Assembly (NCBI GenBank): GCA_002914845.1
Contig: JXTC01000008.1
Span: 350,453 to 414,452, forward strand
DNA length: 64,000 bases
Reading direction: 5' to 3'
Source of the DNA: Trema orientale
Lineage: Eukaryota; Streptophyta; Magnoliopsida; Rosales; Cannabaceae
Part shown: piece after piece, positions 23,590 through 33,117 of the stretch
How the letters are laid out: every line of letters begins with the position of its first letter
Numbering within the stretch: the first letter of the stretch is position 1
Notes under the pieces: model-generated
The model's database searches: none
Seen by the model: only the letters and a program-made list of their open reading frames with translations
Told to the model about the DNA's origin: nothing
Position numbers and translations under genes: made by a program

Positions 23590-24575
23590 TTATGTTCAAG
23601 AGGTCATCAGTTCAAATCCTGTGGACGTAACTTTGGAGAATGAGAATACCCAAAGCCAAATCCAATGAGAATGAGAGTACTATTGGACAAATAGCGGACG
23701 GGTCCACTGCTTTGAGGAAGCTGTCCTTCCAACAAAAATGTTGACCTTATTGGAAAGACAGCTTCTTCAAAGCGGTGGGCCTGCCTGCTATTTGTCTAAT
23801 GGTACCCAAAACCAAATCCAATGAGAATGAGAGTACCATTGGATAAATAGCGAGTAGGTCTATCGCTTTAAGGAAGCTGTCCTTCCAACAAAAATGCTGA
23901 CCTTGTTGGAAGGACAGCTTCCTCAAAGTGGCAGACTTGCCCGCTATTTGTCCAATGGTATTCTCATTCCCTAAAGTGACGTCCCCGGGATTTGAACTCA
24001 TGACATCTTGAACAAAGAGGTATTCTTGTAGCCACTACACTAGGATACTTCTTTGATCAAGAGGTCATGAGTTCAAATCCTGGGGCCGCTACCTTGGAGA
24101 ATGAGAATACCCAAGGCCAAATCCACTGGGAATGAGAGTACCAGGTGGACAAATGATGGGTGGGTCCTCCATCACAAAAATGTAAGCGTTTTTGTTAGAA
24201 GGACAGCTTTTTCAAAGCGGTGGGCCCACCCGCTATTTGTCTAATAGTACTCTCATTCCCATTGGATTTGGTTTTGGATACTCTGAATGGTGGCTACGAG
24301 GATATCTCTTATCCAAGAGGTCATAGGTTCAAATCTTGGGGACGTCATTTTGGGGAATGAGAGTACCTAAAACCAAACCCAATAAGAATGTGAGTATCAT
24401 TGGACAAAATAGAGTGGTGGTTACCAGGATACCTCTTGATCAAGAGGTCATGGGTTCAAGTCCTAGGGACGTCACTTTGAGAAATAAGAGTACCCAAAGC
24501 CAAACCCAATGGGAATGAGAGTACCATTGGACAAATAGCAGGCGAGTTCACCGCCTTGAGGAAGATGTTCTTCAT
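23590..24575. repeat. Cluster of tRNA-like SINE fragments arranged as nested inverted repeats
   Basis: About five units contain a phrase such as 'aagaggtcatgggttcaagtcc', whose 'ggttcaagtcc' core fits an RNA polymerase III B box. They are followed by 'ggacgtcactttg', 'aatgagagtac', 'ccaaatccaatgagaatg' and 'attggacaaatagc'. Units on opposite strands face each other across hairpins of 'gaagctgtccttccaaca' (about 23720-23765, 23870-23925 and 24195-24210). A minus-strand unit (24055-23950) reads 'gtggctacaagaatacctc', a possible A-box region. The cluster interrupts a copia LTR fragment that starts at about 23520. The family is unidentified. Confidence 0.6.
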
Positions 24576-24589
24576 CTATTATTATTATT

Positions 24590-25262
24590 ATTACTATAGT
24601 TATAATGATTTAGGATTATACTTTATTCAGATAAAACATCGGTAGAATATACAAATACTAGCTTATGTGATCCCCATAATGCTAGATCACATATTGGTTA
24701 TGTGTTTATATAAATGATGGTACTACAATCTCGTGGAGGTTTGTGGAACAAACTATGATTCCTACTTCCTCCAATCACTCAAAAACTTTGGCACTGTATG
24801 AAGTAAGATGTGAACGTATTTTGTTGAGGTCCATTATAAGGCATATTCGTGAAACTTGCCATAAATCCTCATTTAATGATACTACCATTGTTGCACAAAT
24901 TAAAAGTAGACATATCAAAGGATGACCAAATGAAACATATTTTACGTAAGTTCTTTTATACTTATGAACTCCAGAAAAGTGGTAAAAGAGATATACACCG
25001 AACTATCATACATGACAACTTGGCACACTATTATATTTGAACGGCTTGTTTTGCTGATTGATATACACTGTAGTGTTGTCTTCATCAGAGGAAGCGAAAT
25101 ACTCTTTATCTCTACTAAAAATTTTATCGTAATTTTATTGACCAAAGATTTTAATAAGACAATATGTACTATCCCAAAATAACGCATCAATTGCACTATT
25201 TTCCTTTGGCTATGATCTTTCCCTGGTTTTTTTCTAGTAAAGTTTTTAACAAGACATATCCA
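24590..25262 (+). mobile_element. Ty1/copia remnant C (3' end of pol)
   Basis: The translation contains DPHNARSHIG (near 24670-24700), then at 24743-24925 TSSNHSKTLALYEVRCER, HIRETC and IVAQIKS.HIKG, the C-terminal RNase H signature of copia pol. The 'NLAHYYI'-like end at about 25015 corresponds to the family's 'NLADLFTKS'. It is frame-broken and lacks all upstream domains. Sister of remnant B in the duplicated segment. Confidence 0.8.
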
Positions 25263-25299
25263 TGGCATAAGTAATATCTAAGAAGGAGTGTCATAAATA

Positions 25300-25790
25300 A
25301 ATTACAGGACTATTATATGGATATTACATAAGCACCATTTGACCTAATATGATGGGTTTTTATTTTAGGGCTATTTTGCAAAATAGATCATTTTGGTGGT
25401 GTGTTATAGAAAATAGACCTATTTTATAACTCAATCACGCTAGATATGTTCACTAGACCATATTAGACATACTTGCTAGACCATTAAAAGGTCTATTTTT
25501 TCAAAGAATTTTTAAAAATTGTCTATTTTTTCGAATATTTTATTAAAAGGGTCTATTTCACCTAATTTCCCTCTATATATATATCCTAGTATTATTTCAA
25601 CAATATTTTATACACCCAAATATCCTAGATACTCTTATATATAGAGATCCATGGTAATAATAATAAAATGAGTCTGTACTTTTTCTGTCTATATCTCTGT
25701 CTATAATTCTTACTTTCTTTGCTAATAATAAATATACTATTATTATTATTATTAATAAATCTTAAAATCATTACACAATCCTTTTCGTTG
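25300..25790 (+). mobile_element. Ty1/copia LTR interrupted by an inverted-repeat insertion
   Basis: Begins around 'ggatattacataagcacc' and resumes after the insertion with 'tatacacccaaatatcctag', 'actcttatatatagagatcc' and 'aataataaaatgagtctgt'. This is the same order as at 18205-18460. The insertion occupies about 25367-25575. Confidence 0.65.
25367..25575. mobile_element. Inverted-repeat insertion inside copia LTR
   Basis: About 210 bp. The left end 'agggctattttgcaaaatag' and the reverse-complemented right end 'agggaaattaggtgaaatag' are similar. The corresponding LTR in arm 1 (about 18275) lacks it, which confirms it is an insertion. No coding sequence. Confidence 0.55.
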
Positions 25791-25791
25791 A

Positions 25792-25999
25792 TGTAACGAC
25801 CCCCGTTTCAAGCTTCTATTGGGCCCTTGTAGCTCTTGTGGAGTTCTAAGATTCGAATCTCTGGGACGTAAAAGAAAAACTCAAAGAGTATACACCCAGA
25901 GAGATAATAATACAGTTAAGTGACGGTAACACCATGTATAAGAGCCACAAATCCGTGGACAAAAGGGCCCAATAGAGGCTAGAAGCAGGGGTCATTACA
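25792..25999. mobile_element. 208-bp TIR element ('tgtaacgacccc')
   Basis: The left end tgtaacgacccccgtttcaa and the reverse-complemented right end tgtaatgacccctgcttcta are inverted copies. Both arms then carry 'attgggccctt', so the inverted ends extend about 40 bp. The equivalent place in arm 1 (about 18460) lacks it. No clear target duplication was found, so the superfamily is open. Confidence 0.7.
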
Positions 26000-26493
26000 T
26001 ATGCTGATTAAAAATGTAAACTATATTTAAGATATGATCTTTCTCTAACAAGTGTCGTAGACCCAATATGGCTCCTCATTTGTGTGCTATCGTATCTATA
26101 TTTAGGTTATATTTGGTACGAGGGAGGAAAGATAAAAAAGAATGAAGAAAAGGTATGCGACCTTATATTGTACTCTTCCATTATTGTGTTATTGATACGA
26201 GAAAAAGTAGAGATGACCAAAGTATCATCTCCCATGTTTGACATTAGGCAGAAACGTCGGAATGAGAATGTTTATTTGTGTGATACTTTATTTTTTGAGT
26301 GAGTATTTCTCTCCTAAAATTTCTCTAGCTTGTAAGGATTGAAAATTAGAAAATTAAGGATGTTTTCTCGAAGATAGAAAAAGCAAATTGAATATATATG
26401 ATTCACGGTCAAAAACCTTAATTTAACCTTAATTTAATTCTTCTCTCTATAACTTTCTATAAATTTTGTATATAATTAGGTCATAAGCTGAGC

Positions 26494-26643
26494 ATGGATG
26501 TAGTCCCACTCACGGGACCAGTCCCGTTCATGTTTTGGCCAACACTGGTCATGTTTTGGCCAACACATATTGGTCAAAATATGACATGTGTTGGCCAAAA
26601 CATGAACGGGACCGGTCCCCTCGAGGGGACTACTTCCGTGGCC
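26494..26643. mobile_element. 150-bp hairpin MITE, family 'gggaccggtccc', copy 1
   Basis: Both arms contain 'gtagtccc', then 'gggacc.gtcccgttcatg', then 'ttttggccaacac', in inverted orientation around a short centre. The flanks show a 10-bp direct repeat gtcataagct (26480-26489 and 26644-26653), suggesting Mutator-type mobilisation. A second, decayed copy lies at about 62355-62490. Confidence 0.82.
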
Positions 26644-27010
26644 GTCATAAGCTTAGCCTATATGACAACTAAAACACCTCCCTACCTTTTTTTTTTTTTT
26701 TGGGGGGGTCGAAACGTAGATAAACACCTCCCTACCCTTAACAAAACAAAATTGTAAACTAATTAGGCAGAAGTCAAAACGTGGAAATGTTAGTAATGTT
26801 GGGGATTATTGTAATCCTTAAATGCAAGATTCATTCCTGTAATGATCTTACTAACATGTAAAGGCAGCCAGTCATTTCCTTTGCAATTTGGCGAAAAGAA
26901 TGCATATAACTCCCTCGACCAATTTTCATATGTATATATATACACACAAAACCATATCTAATTTTCACCTTCACCTTCACACACTTTGAAAAGAATTCAT
27001 GCTATTAAAC

Positions 27011-27442
27011 ATGGAAATTAGCATAAATATCTTTTGTTTACTTTTTTTCTTGTTAGCCCTTCAGCTTTGCATGACCCAAAATGTTGTTCATGCAAAAGTC
27101 CACGTCCGAGTGGTCAACCAGCTGGGAAATGGGCAGAGCATGATTCTTCGCTGCCGATCGAGAGACGACGATCTCGGGAATGTCGTTTTGGAAGATGGGC
27201 AAGAAATGGAGTGGAGCTTCTCCGTTAATTTCCTCGGTACAACTCTGTTCTACTGCAATGTGAGGTGGGACTTGAACAGCTCAACAGGCAGCAACTGGTA
27301 CTCTTTTGATGCGTACGACAATAATAGGGACTGTGCAAGGTGCGCATCTGAGTGTCGCTGGATGATATCTAATGAAGGGTCATTGTATGGCTACAATAAA
27401 GTATTGGGGAGATGGGTGTTGTTTCCTTTAACAAGGAAGTGA
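27011..27442 (+). CDS. S-protein homologue (plant self-incompatibility protein S1 family), SPH gene 2
   Basis: An intronless 143-codon gene, the close paralogue of SPH gene 1, equal in length. It has a signal peptide (about residues 1-28, ending VVHA) and the same core motifs: VHVRVVNQLGNG, DDLGNVVLEDGQEMEWSF, WYSFDAY, SECRW and RWVLFPL. The usual cysteines are at 48, 82, 111 and 115. Changes relative to SPH1 include a new Cys108, loss of Cys132, and replacement of the EGRDYARCRS segment by NNRDCARCAS. The start chosen is the ATG at 27011, matching SPH1; an in-frame ATG four codons earlier (26999) has no SPH1 counterpart because that frame is interrupted there. Expected to be a secreted cysteine-rich protein; its role is unknown outside the poppy paradigm. 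The gene appears intact. Confidence 0.92.
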   Translation: MEISINIFCLLFFLLALQLCMTQNVVHAKVHVRVVNQLGNGQSMILRCRSRDDDLGNVVLEDGQEMEWSFSVNFLGTTLFYCNVRWDLNSSTGSNWYSFDAYDNNRDCARCASECRWMISNEGSLYGYNKVLGRWVLFPLTRK

Positions 27443-27487
27443 TTTCAGGGATTTAAGTTTCCTTTAACAAGGAAGTGATTTCAGGAA
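27420..27487. repeat. Short tandem duplication across the SPH2 stop codon
   Basis: The phrase 'gtttcctttaacaaggaagt' plus 'gatttcagg' occurs twice, about 37 bp apart, spanning the last codons and the 3' flank. SPH1 has a single copy. It does not change the protein, because the first copy holds the stop. Confidence 0.9.
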
Positions 27488-27564
27488 ATAAATCAGTGCA
27501 ATAAAGTAATTTTCGTTAATAAATTAGTTAGCTTTTTTATTTTTAATTTTAAGTTTTTTTTTAA

Positions 27565-28100
27565 GGGTTTATTGCATAAATGGTTCCTGAATTATCCAAT
27601 TTGTAACAATTTAGTCTTTAAAGTTCCAATTGTGGCAATTAAGCTCCTAAACTTTCCAATTTGTAGCAATTTGGTCACTGAGCTGTCGAAATTGGAATCT
27701 GCTGTTAAATTTCTAAAGAAAAACATACATGAAGAGCCATTGTAGCATCTGAAATGTATTTAAGGCAAAAATAAACTAAACAAAAAGATTAAGAGAGAAG
27801 AAAAAAAATATTATTTATATTTTTTAGGGTTCTTCGAGCTGAAAATTTAGAGAAAAATTTTCTATAATTATTCACTTTTATGATTTAAATTTTTAAAATA
27901 TCTTTCAAATATACTTACAAAAGCTACTACGTCTCCATTCATATGTTTCTGGTCAGAAATTTAACACTAAGTCGCAATTTAGATAATTTATGAACAAAAT
28001 GCTACAAATTGAAAAGTTCATGAACTTAATTGGTACAATTGAAACTTTGACACCAAATTGACATTGGATAATTTAGGGATCATTTGTGCCGTTAAACCTA
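27565..28100. mobile_element. Inverted-repeat element of about 540 bp ('gcacaaatggtcc' family)
   Basis: The left arm 'gcataaatggttcctgaatt' and the right arm reverse complement 'gcacaaatgatccctaaatt' are inverted copies. Both continue with 'aatt.gt..caattt' type phrases over about 120 bp. A direct repeat 'ttttttaa' flanks it (27557-27564 and 28101-28108). Partial copies occur at 1-130, 4865-5440, 12425-12640 and 13340-13500. No coding sequence. Confidence 0.65.
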
Positions 28101-29061
28101 TTTTTTAACTATCTTGCCTCAAAATTTCCGAGACCCACTAAAGCAAACCGAGTTCTTGGCCGTACGTCACTCCGTCAGTAACTTGTAGCAATTGCACGTT
28201 TACAAGTAACTAGTGGACCGTCCATCAGTAACGTGCTCAGGTCACTCACTAGACTACTCCGAACCCATCGAATAATTTGTTGGCTTACTGTCGTAAATTA
28301 ATAGTTGACAGCCGATATTACTTACCGAATTTTGGAACTCAACAAAGTAACCAGTGGGTGGCCGTTATATATATTAATCTAATTAATAAAAGATAAGTGA
28401 TTTCTTTTTTAAAGTGAACCATAAATAGTTTATGTATGGTGCATATATAAATAGTTTAGAATTGAATGCAGAAAGCTTTTCTTCTTTAGTATTGTTTTCA
28501 AAATAGCATTTATATCCTTGAATCTCTATAATGATCGCCATTGTCCTGTCGTAACCTATGATAGGTTGATAGTTTTTTCCTTTTTTTTTTTTTTTAAACA
28601 AGACAATGTTCATGGAGATATTACCGAGGATTCACGGAGAAACCCTTTTCGAGTTAATTTTTTGTTTCTATATTTTATGATGGTAGCTGGTAATTGATGA
28701 ATGACATACATAAATGCATCATGGTCATGGACTTGATGCATGCGTGAGAGGTAGTTTATTTTATAGTCTTTATACAAATTCAGAATATTGTCGTCGTCTC
28801 TAGTAAAAAACGCCCAAGAGACCCATGATTTGATTTTGGGGAATTCGAGTCCTCCCTTTTTTTTATTTTATTTTTTTTCACTAGAAACAATACTTTATAC
28901 CCTTTTTTTTATTTTATTTTTATTTTTTTTTTTTCACTAGAAACAATACTTTATACCTTCTTTTTTTTTTTTTTTTTTTTTCAATTCTGTTTCTAGACCT
29001 ATTCTTAAAGAACCCTTAGTCTTCCTCAAAATACAAAAAATACCTCAGTACTCATTACTCA
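28101..29061. other. Intergenic stretch, no gene recognised
   Basis: AT-rich, with long T-runs at about 28857-28980. The phrase 'cactagaaacaatactttat' occurs twice (about 28879 and 28936) between T-rich tracts, a short tandem duplication. No gene seen. Confidence 0.45.
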
Positions 29062-29078
29062 AGATTGCTTCTGGATAA

Positions 29079-29240
29079 GCCAACTGGGGTTAGCTCAGTT
29101 GGTCCAAGGTTTGAGGGTTGTGTGTGTGTGTTTGGGGGGGGTCAGGGGTTCAAACCTTGGTAATGTGTGTGTGTGTCATTTTCCTTTAATTTGTAGTAAG
29201 TGGTGGTCATTAGTTAAGCCCCACTTTTATAAAAAAAAAA
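29079..29240 (+). mobile_element. tRNA-derived SINE, copy 1, with perfect target-site duplication
   Basis: The body starts gccaactggggttagctcag. 'tagctcagttgg' fits a Pol III A box and 'ggttcaaacc' a B box about 50 bp later. It ends 'agccccacttttat' plus an A-run. It is flanked by a perfect 18-bp repeat aagattgcttctggataa (29061-29078 and 29241-29258), so the insertion is recent. A second copy lies at 55372-55541. Confidence 0.92.
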
Positions 29241-29533
29241 AAGATTGCTTCTGGATAATGGTATGTGACTGTGATTTTAAAGATTTTTTTTCCCCCCCTA
29301 AACGAATAAGAGTTAATCAACCCTCGTTTTTCCAACTAATAGATTAATTTCTACAAATCGGATAGTCACTGACGGGTGTTTAACGGGCTGACGTTCATTA
29401 TTTTGGTGAAAAATGACAAACATATGACACTTATTCCCACTACATTGGTAAAATATATGACCCCACATCACTCAAATTATTTTCTAAAGTCTACATAATT
29501 TGAAAAAGATGTGTAGCATTACTCTTCCTCAAA

Positions 29534-29992
29534 TCATGTGAGTCTTAAAGGAAACCAAACCCATCTCGCAAACCGCTGATCGTAGCCAAACAACGCTCCA
29601 TTATTCGGAAACATCCAACGACACTCGGATCGGCACCTCGCGTGGTCTCTCTCTTGGTCATACGCATTGAAGGAGTACCAGTCGCTTGAGCCACTGGGCT
29701 TCATGTCGCAGTGGAATAGAGGTATGCCCACCACCTCGTTACCGGAAATTATCCACTCCATTTCTCTACCATCTTCCACCACCACACTCCCGATATCATC
29801 CAAGCTTGATTGGCAGTGAAGAATCATGCTCTGCCCATATCCCAGCCGGTTGATCACCCGGACTCTAACCTCACGTCGAACGACATTAATATCTGCGCGA
29901 ACGACAATATTATTATTGACCATGCACAACTGAAGGACTAATAACAAGACCACAAGTAAGGCGCAAGACTTTTTGAACATGCTTTCCGTCAT
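29534..29992 (-). CDS. S-protein homologue (plant self-incompatibility protein S1 family), SPH gene 3
   Basis: An intronless 152-codon gene on the minus strand, tail-to-tail with SPH2 about 2.1 kb away. The N-terminal hydrophobic segment (about residues 8-33, ALLVVLLLVLQLC, ending VVRA) is a signal peptide. The S1 core is clear: VRVRVINRLGYG, MILHCQS, DDIGSVVVEDGREMEW, LFHCDM, WYSFNAYDQERDHARCRSEC and GYDQRFARWVWFPL. It has exactly the four family cysteines (60, 95, 120, 124) and no extra one. It is more diverged from SPH1 and SPH2 than they are from each other, so it is the older branch. An alternative start is Met5 (29980). No copia sequence accompanies it, so it was not part of the recent segmental duplication. 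The gene appears intact. Confidence 0.92.
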   Translation of the reverse strand: MTESMFKKSCALLVVLLLVLQLCMVNNNIVVRADINVVRREVRVRVINRLGYGQSMILHCQSSLDDIGSVVVEDGREMEWIISGNEVVGIPLFHCDMKPSGSSDWYSFNAYDQERDHARCRSECRWMFPNNGALFGYDQRFARWVWFPLRLT

Positions 29993-31515
29993 TCAATGCA
30001 TAAAATTTTGTATTCATGTGAATATAATGAGACGGTAAAGAAAACAAGTATAAATAGGGTTTTGTTGGTCTAGTTTGTATGTGTATGTGTATATACAAAT
30101 ACGCACATATATGTAGGTATATATCCGTGTGTGCATATGTGATTCGCTTGAGATATGTATGCATGCCTTTTTTTTAAAAAAATTTTTAACCACAAGTTGC
30201 AAAGGAAATGACTAACTTCTTTTACTTGTTAGGAAGATCATAACAAGGATGGATCTTGGATTTGAGGGATATAAAAGAATATCATAACAAGAACTGATCA
30301 TCTTGGATTCGTGGGATTTTATAATAATACTCCTCTTTATTATTATAATTTATACTTTTCTTTACAACACGTATTGATGATCACTAAGAGAGAGGAATCC
30401 AATTATATAAAGTTTATAGTGGCCAGAGTATGTAATGATCAGTAATATATGAAGAAATTAATGAGAACAACTCTATGTGAAGTACCCACGCGAATGTATT
30501 TAAAAACTTTCTTTTCAATTAATGCTATGAGGGATCTTATGTCATATCTACGAAGTTTATTTTCACTTCACTTTTCCGAAAAATTATTCTGACACTTTCA
30601 CTTAGAACATTCCTAGAAATTCAGTTAAAATAAACATTAAAAATATCCTCGACTGAAACTAATAATAGTTCTAAATTATCACATATCTTCATAAATACTT
30701 TTTGCCTCCTCATATAGTGGAATTAATCTTAGAAATTTTGTTGAAATAAACATTCGATACCCTTGACTTATACCCACAGGCCACAACTAATTATAACAGA
30801 AGACCCCTTAACTATTGTCAATTTATGAGTAAGTAAAAAGATGAACAAATTCGGGTTATTGTTAATCATAATCCTTTTTGTTTATTCTTCAAAATTCATG
30901 TTTTTCTATTCAAACAATTTTTATATCTTTAAATCAACATAATACATAAATAGGATCTATTTAGGTCAAGTTTATGCCCCTTCTGACTTGGTGTCTCTTC
31001 TTTCTCTTTCTCTTTCTCTTTTAATATAGTTTCCCTCGTTCTGTCGAGGTTCACTAAAAAAAAAAAAAATCCCATAAGTGTAAATTTGGGCATTGGCACC
31101 CTAAGTAAAAAGTATAGAAGCACAGTTTTAACTCTCATTTCTGAAAATACATTTTTTACTCTTGTGTAACATTTTTGCTTTGGGTATTGATGTCTCATTA
31201 TTTAGTTGCGGTATTATAGCCCAATCTTATATGTGTATCTATATTTCCTTGGCTCATGACTTCTTTTTTATTGAGCAATCATATTAAATGTCCCTTTTTT
31301 ACACTTCCATTTTTTGTAAAATGTTCATTTTTTTTCTTCTTTATAGTCAGGTATAAATCCCCTCAACATGTACGACCTGCCAATTGGGCCAAAGTCCAAA
31401 TGACATTTCTAGAATATAACTCTTTGGTATGACCTTTGTGACCTCTTGTGACTGATTATACAAACATTTATACTAGAGGAAATTAGGGCACACATGGTTT
31501 TACAAAACAAATATA
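29993..31515. other. SPH3 5' flank and AT-rich intergenic DNA
   Basis: The first few hundred bases right of 29992 should hold the SPH3 promoter; a TG/TA-rich tract lies at about 30077-30135. No gene is recognised beyond it. Confidence 0.4.
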
Positions 31516-32212
31516 TTTATCTATATGGGTGATGTTTCAATGGAGATTTTTATTTTTACTCCATGGATGGGTACTCTAATTTGGGTCATTGGATTTTAAT
31601 CTAATGGCTAAAATAATATTCGTAGATTTACTTTAAAAAATTATTATAATTAATACATATATAAATATAGAAAGTTATTTAAAACAAAAAAGATGGGCAA
31701 CGTAATGAGTAGGTCAATTTTTTTATTTTATTTTTTAAATAAGAAAATAAAACTAGTAAAAAATAATTAATAATCTCAAATCACTCTCAACTATCTTATT
31801 CGTTGAAAAAAAAAACAAAAAATGTACAAATTTTAAGTTATTTCACGCATAATTTTTTTTTCAAACAAATTTTCTTTCAATATAATTATTTTATTTATTT
31901 ATTTGTATTTAAAAAAATAACTTATTCATAATATGAAAATTATGCTACCTTGAATTTTACTTTTCGTACAATAAAAAAGAAATTTTATGAAATATTGAAG
32001 GTACAATTGCATATAGTTTTAAATTAAAAGTAATTAAAAAATTAAACTTTAAATTAAATTTTCAAAAATGAAATAAATAAAAAAGAATTAGAAATTAATA
32101 TAATTAATGAGATGACTTGTTATTATAGGTTTATTTCCAAATTAGTCAAACTTACCCATTCATAGAGCAAAAATAAAAATACCCATTGAAAACTCACCCT
32201 TATCTATANAGG
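31516..32212. mobile_element. TIR element of about 700 bp
   Basis: The left arm 'tttcaatggagatttttatt' and the right arm reverse complement 'tttcaatgggtatttttatt' match. Both continue with 'ttttac/gctc.atg.atgggta', giving inverted ends of about 70 bp. The interior is very AT-rich and non-coding. One ambiguous base (32209) lies at the right edge. Superfamily undetermined. Confidence 0.55.
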
Positions 32213-33117
32213 AAAAAATTAGTGAATACGCGGAGTTCCAAAAATATATATCAAATATACGGTATTATGTTTTTTAATTTTTTGCATACGGTCCTTTTTA
32301 GAGAAATACCATATTTCTGCCACATGCCTATAAATGCACTCTCTGTTCTTTCTCGTTTTCTAACCTAAGTCGTGGCCATAGAGGATTGTTGCTCCATTTT
32401 TGTTCGATTATCAATTAAGCTTCTCTCTCGTCGTCATCTTATTCTTCTCGCTCTTTTTTCTTCTTTACTTCACACACTGATCATTTGATCCACTTTGTGA
32501 TCTTTTATCTTTATATTTCTGTATCTCCTGCCATGGATCCTGAGTTTAGAGACAATAATGCAATTGGATTCGTATTTTTTCAATCTTTCTACATACCTTT
32601 ATGGGTTCTACCTGTTTGATAGAATGCCCTAGTGATTTTGTCTTTATTACTATCCATCTCCTTAATCTTAACTAGTTAATGTTCTTGTGATTTTAGTAAG
32701 GTATGATCTCATAACCATTATTTTTCATATGGTTAAAAAAGAGTTTGTTAGCTCTTAGCGTGGGTTTGTTTTGGATGGTCGTATCTTTTTGATCGAATTG
32801 AGACATGTTTGATGAACTGCCCATTATTGGTGACTTCAATATGTTTGATGAAAAGTTACAATGAAAAAATATATATTAAAAGATTTAGTTAGATGGGTAA
32901 CTGTTTACTAGGTGGGAGACTATTGCATGTTTGATGAAATGCCCTAATGAAAAAAAAGACTAGAACTAGATATTAATTAAGGTTTAATTAGATTGACAAC
33001 TGATAACCAATAACTAGTAAATAATCTTATAATTCGTAAATAATAACTATTCTTGTCATTGATAATTTATAACCGATAACTAGATTGATTGATATTAAAT
33101 AAGAAACTAGTAATGAA
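32213..33117. other. Intergenic stretch with a promoter-like pyrimidine-rich part
   Basis: A pyrimidine-rich stretch (32395-32470) precedes an ATG in a good context (32533), as in a plant 5' leader, but the frame closes after 28 codons. A phrase of the type 'tgtttgatgaaatgccc' recurs four times (about 32614, 32806, 32839, 32931). No gene can be supported. Confidence 0.35.

Larger units (their letters stand above)
23430..27500 (+). repeat. Segmental duplication, arm 2 (carries the second SPH gene)
   Basis: Collinear with 15830-20000 in direct orientation, offset about 7.1-7.6 kb. Arm 2 lacks the Mutator-like element of arm 1 but has private insertions: the tRNA-like inverted cluster (23590-24575), an inverted-repeat element inside the LTR (25367-25575), a TIR element (25792-25999) and a hairpin MITE (26494-26643). 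Boundaries are approximate. Confidence 0.8.

Noticed and set aside
23590..24575. CRISPR-like alternation of repeats
   Set aside because: Eukaryotic context, repeats in both orientations with irregular spacing, and tRNA-like promoters; not a CRISPR array.
29085..29165. Possible tRNA gene because of A and B box motifs
   Set aside because: No cloverleaf can be formed; the A-tail and target duplication show a SINE.
32533..32620. Short open frame starting MDPEFRDNN
   Set aside because: Closes after 28 codons and has no supported continuation; kept only as an observation.
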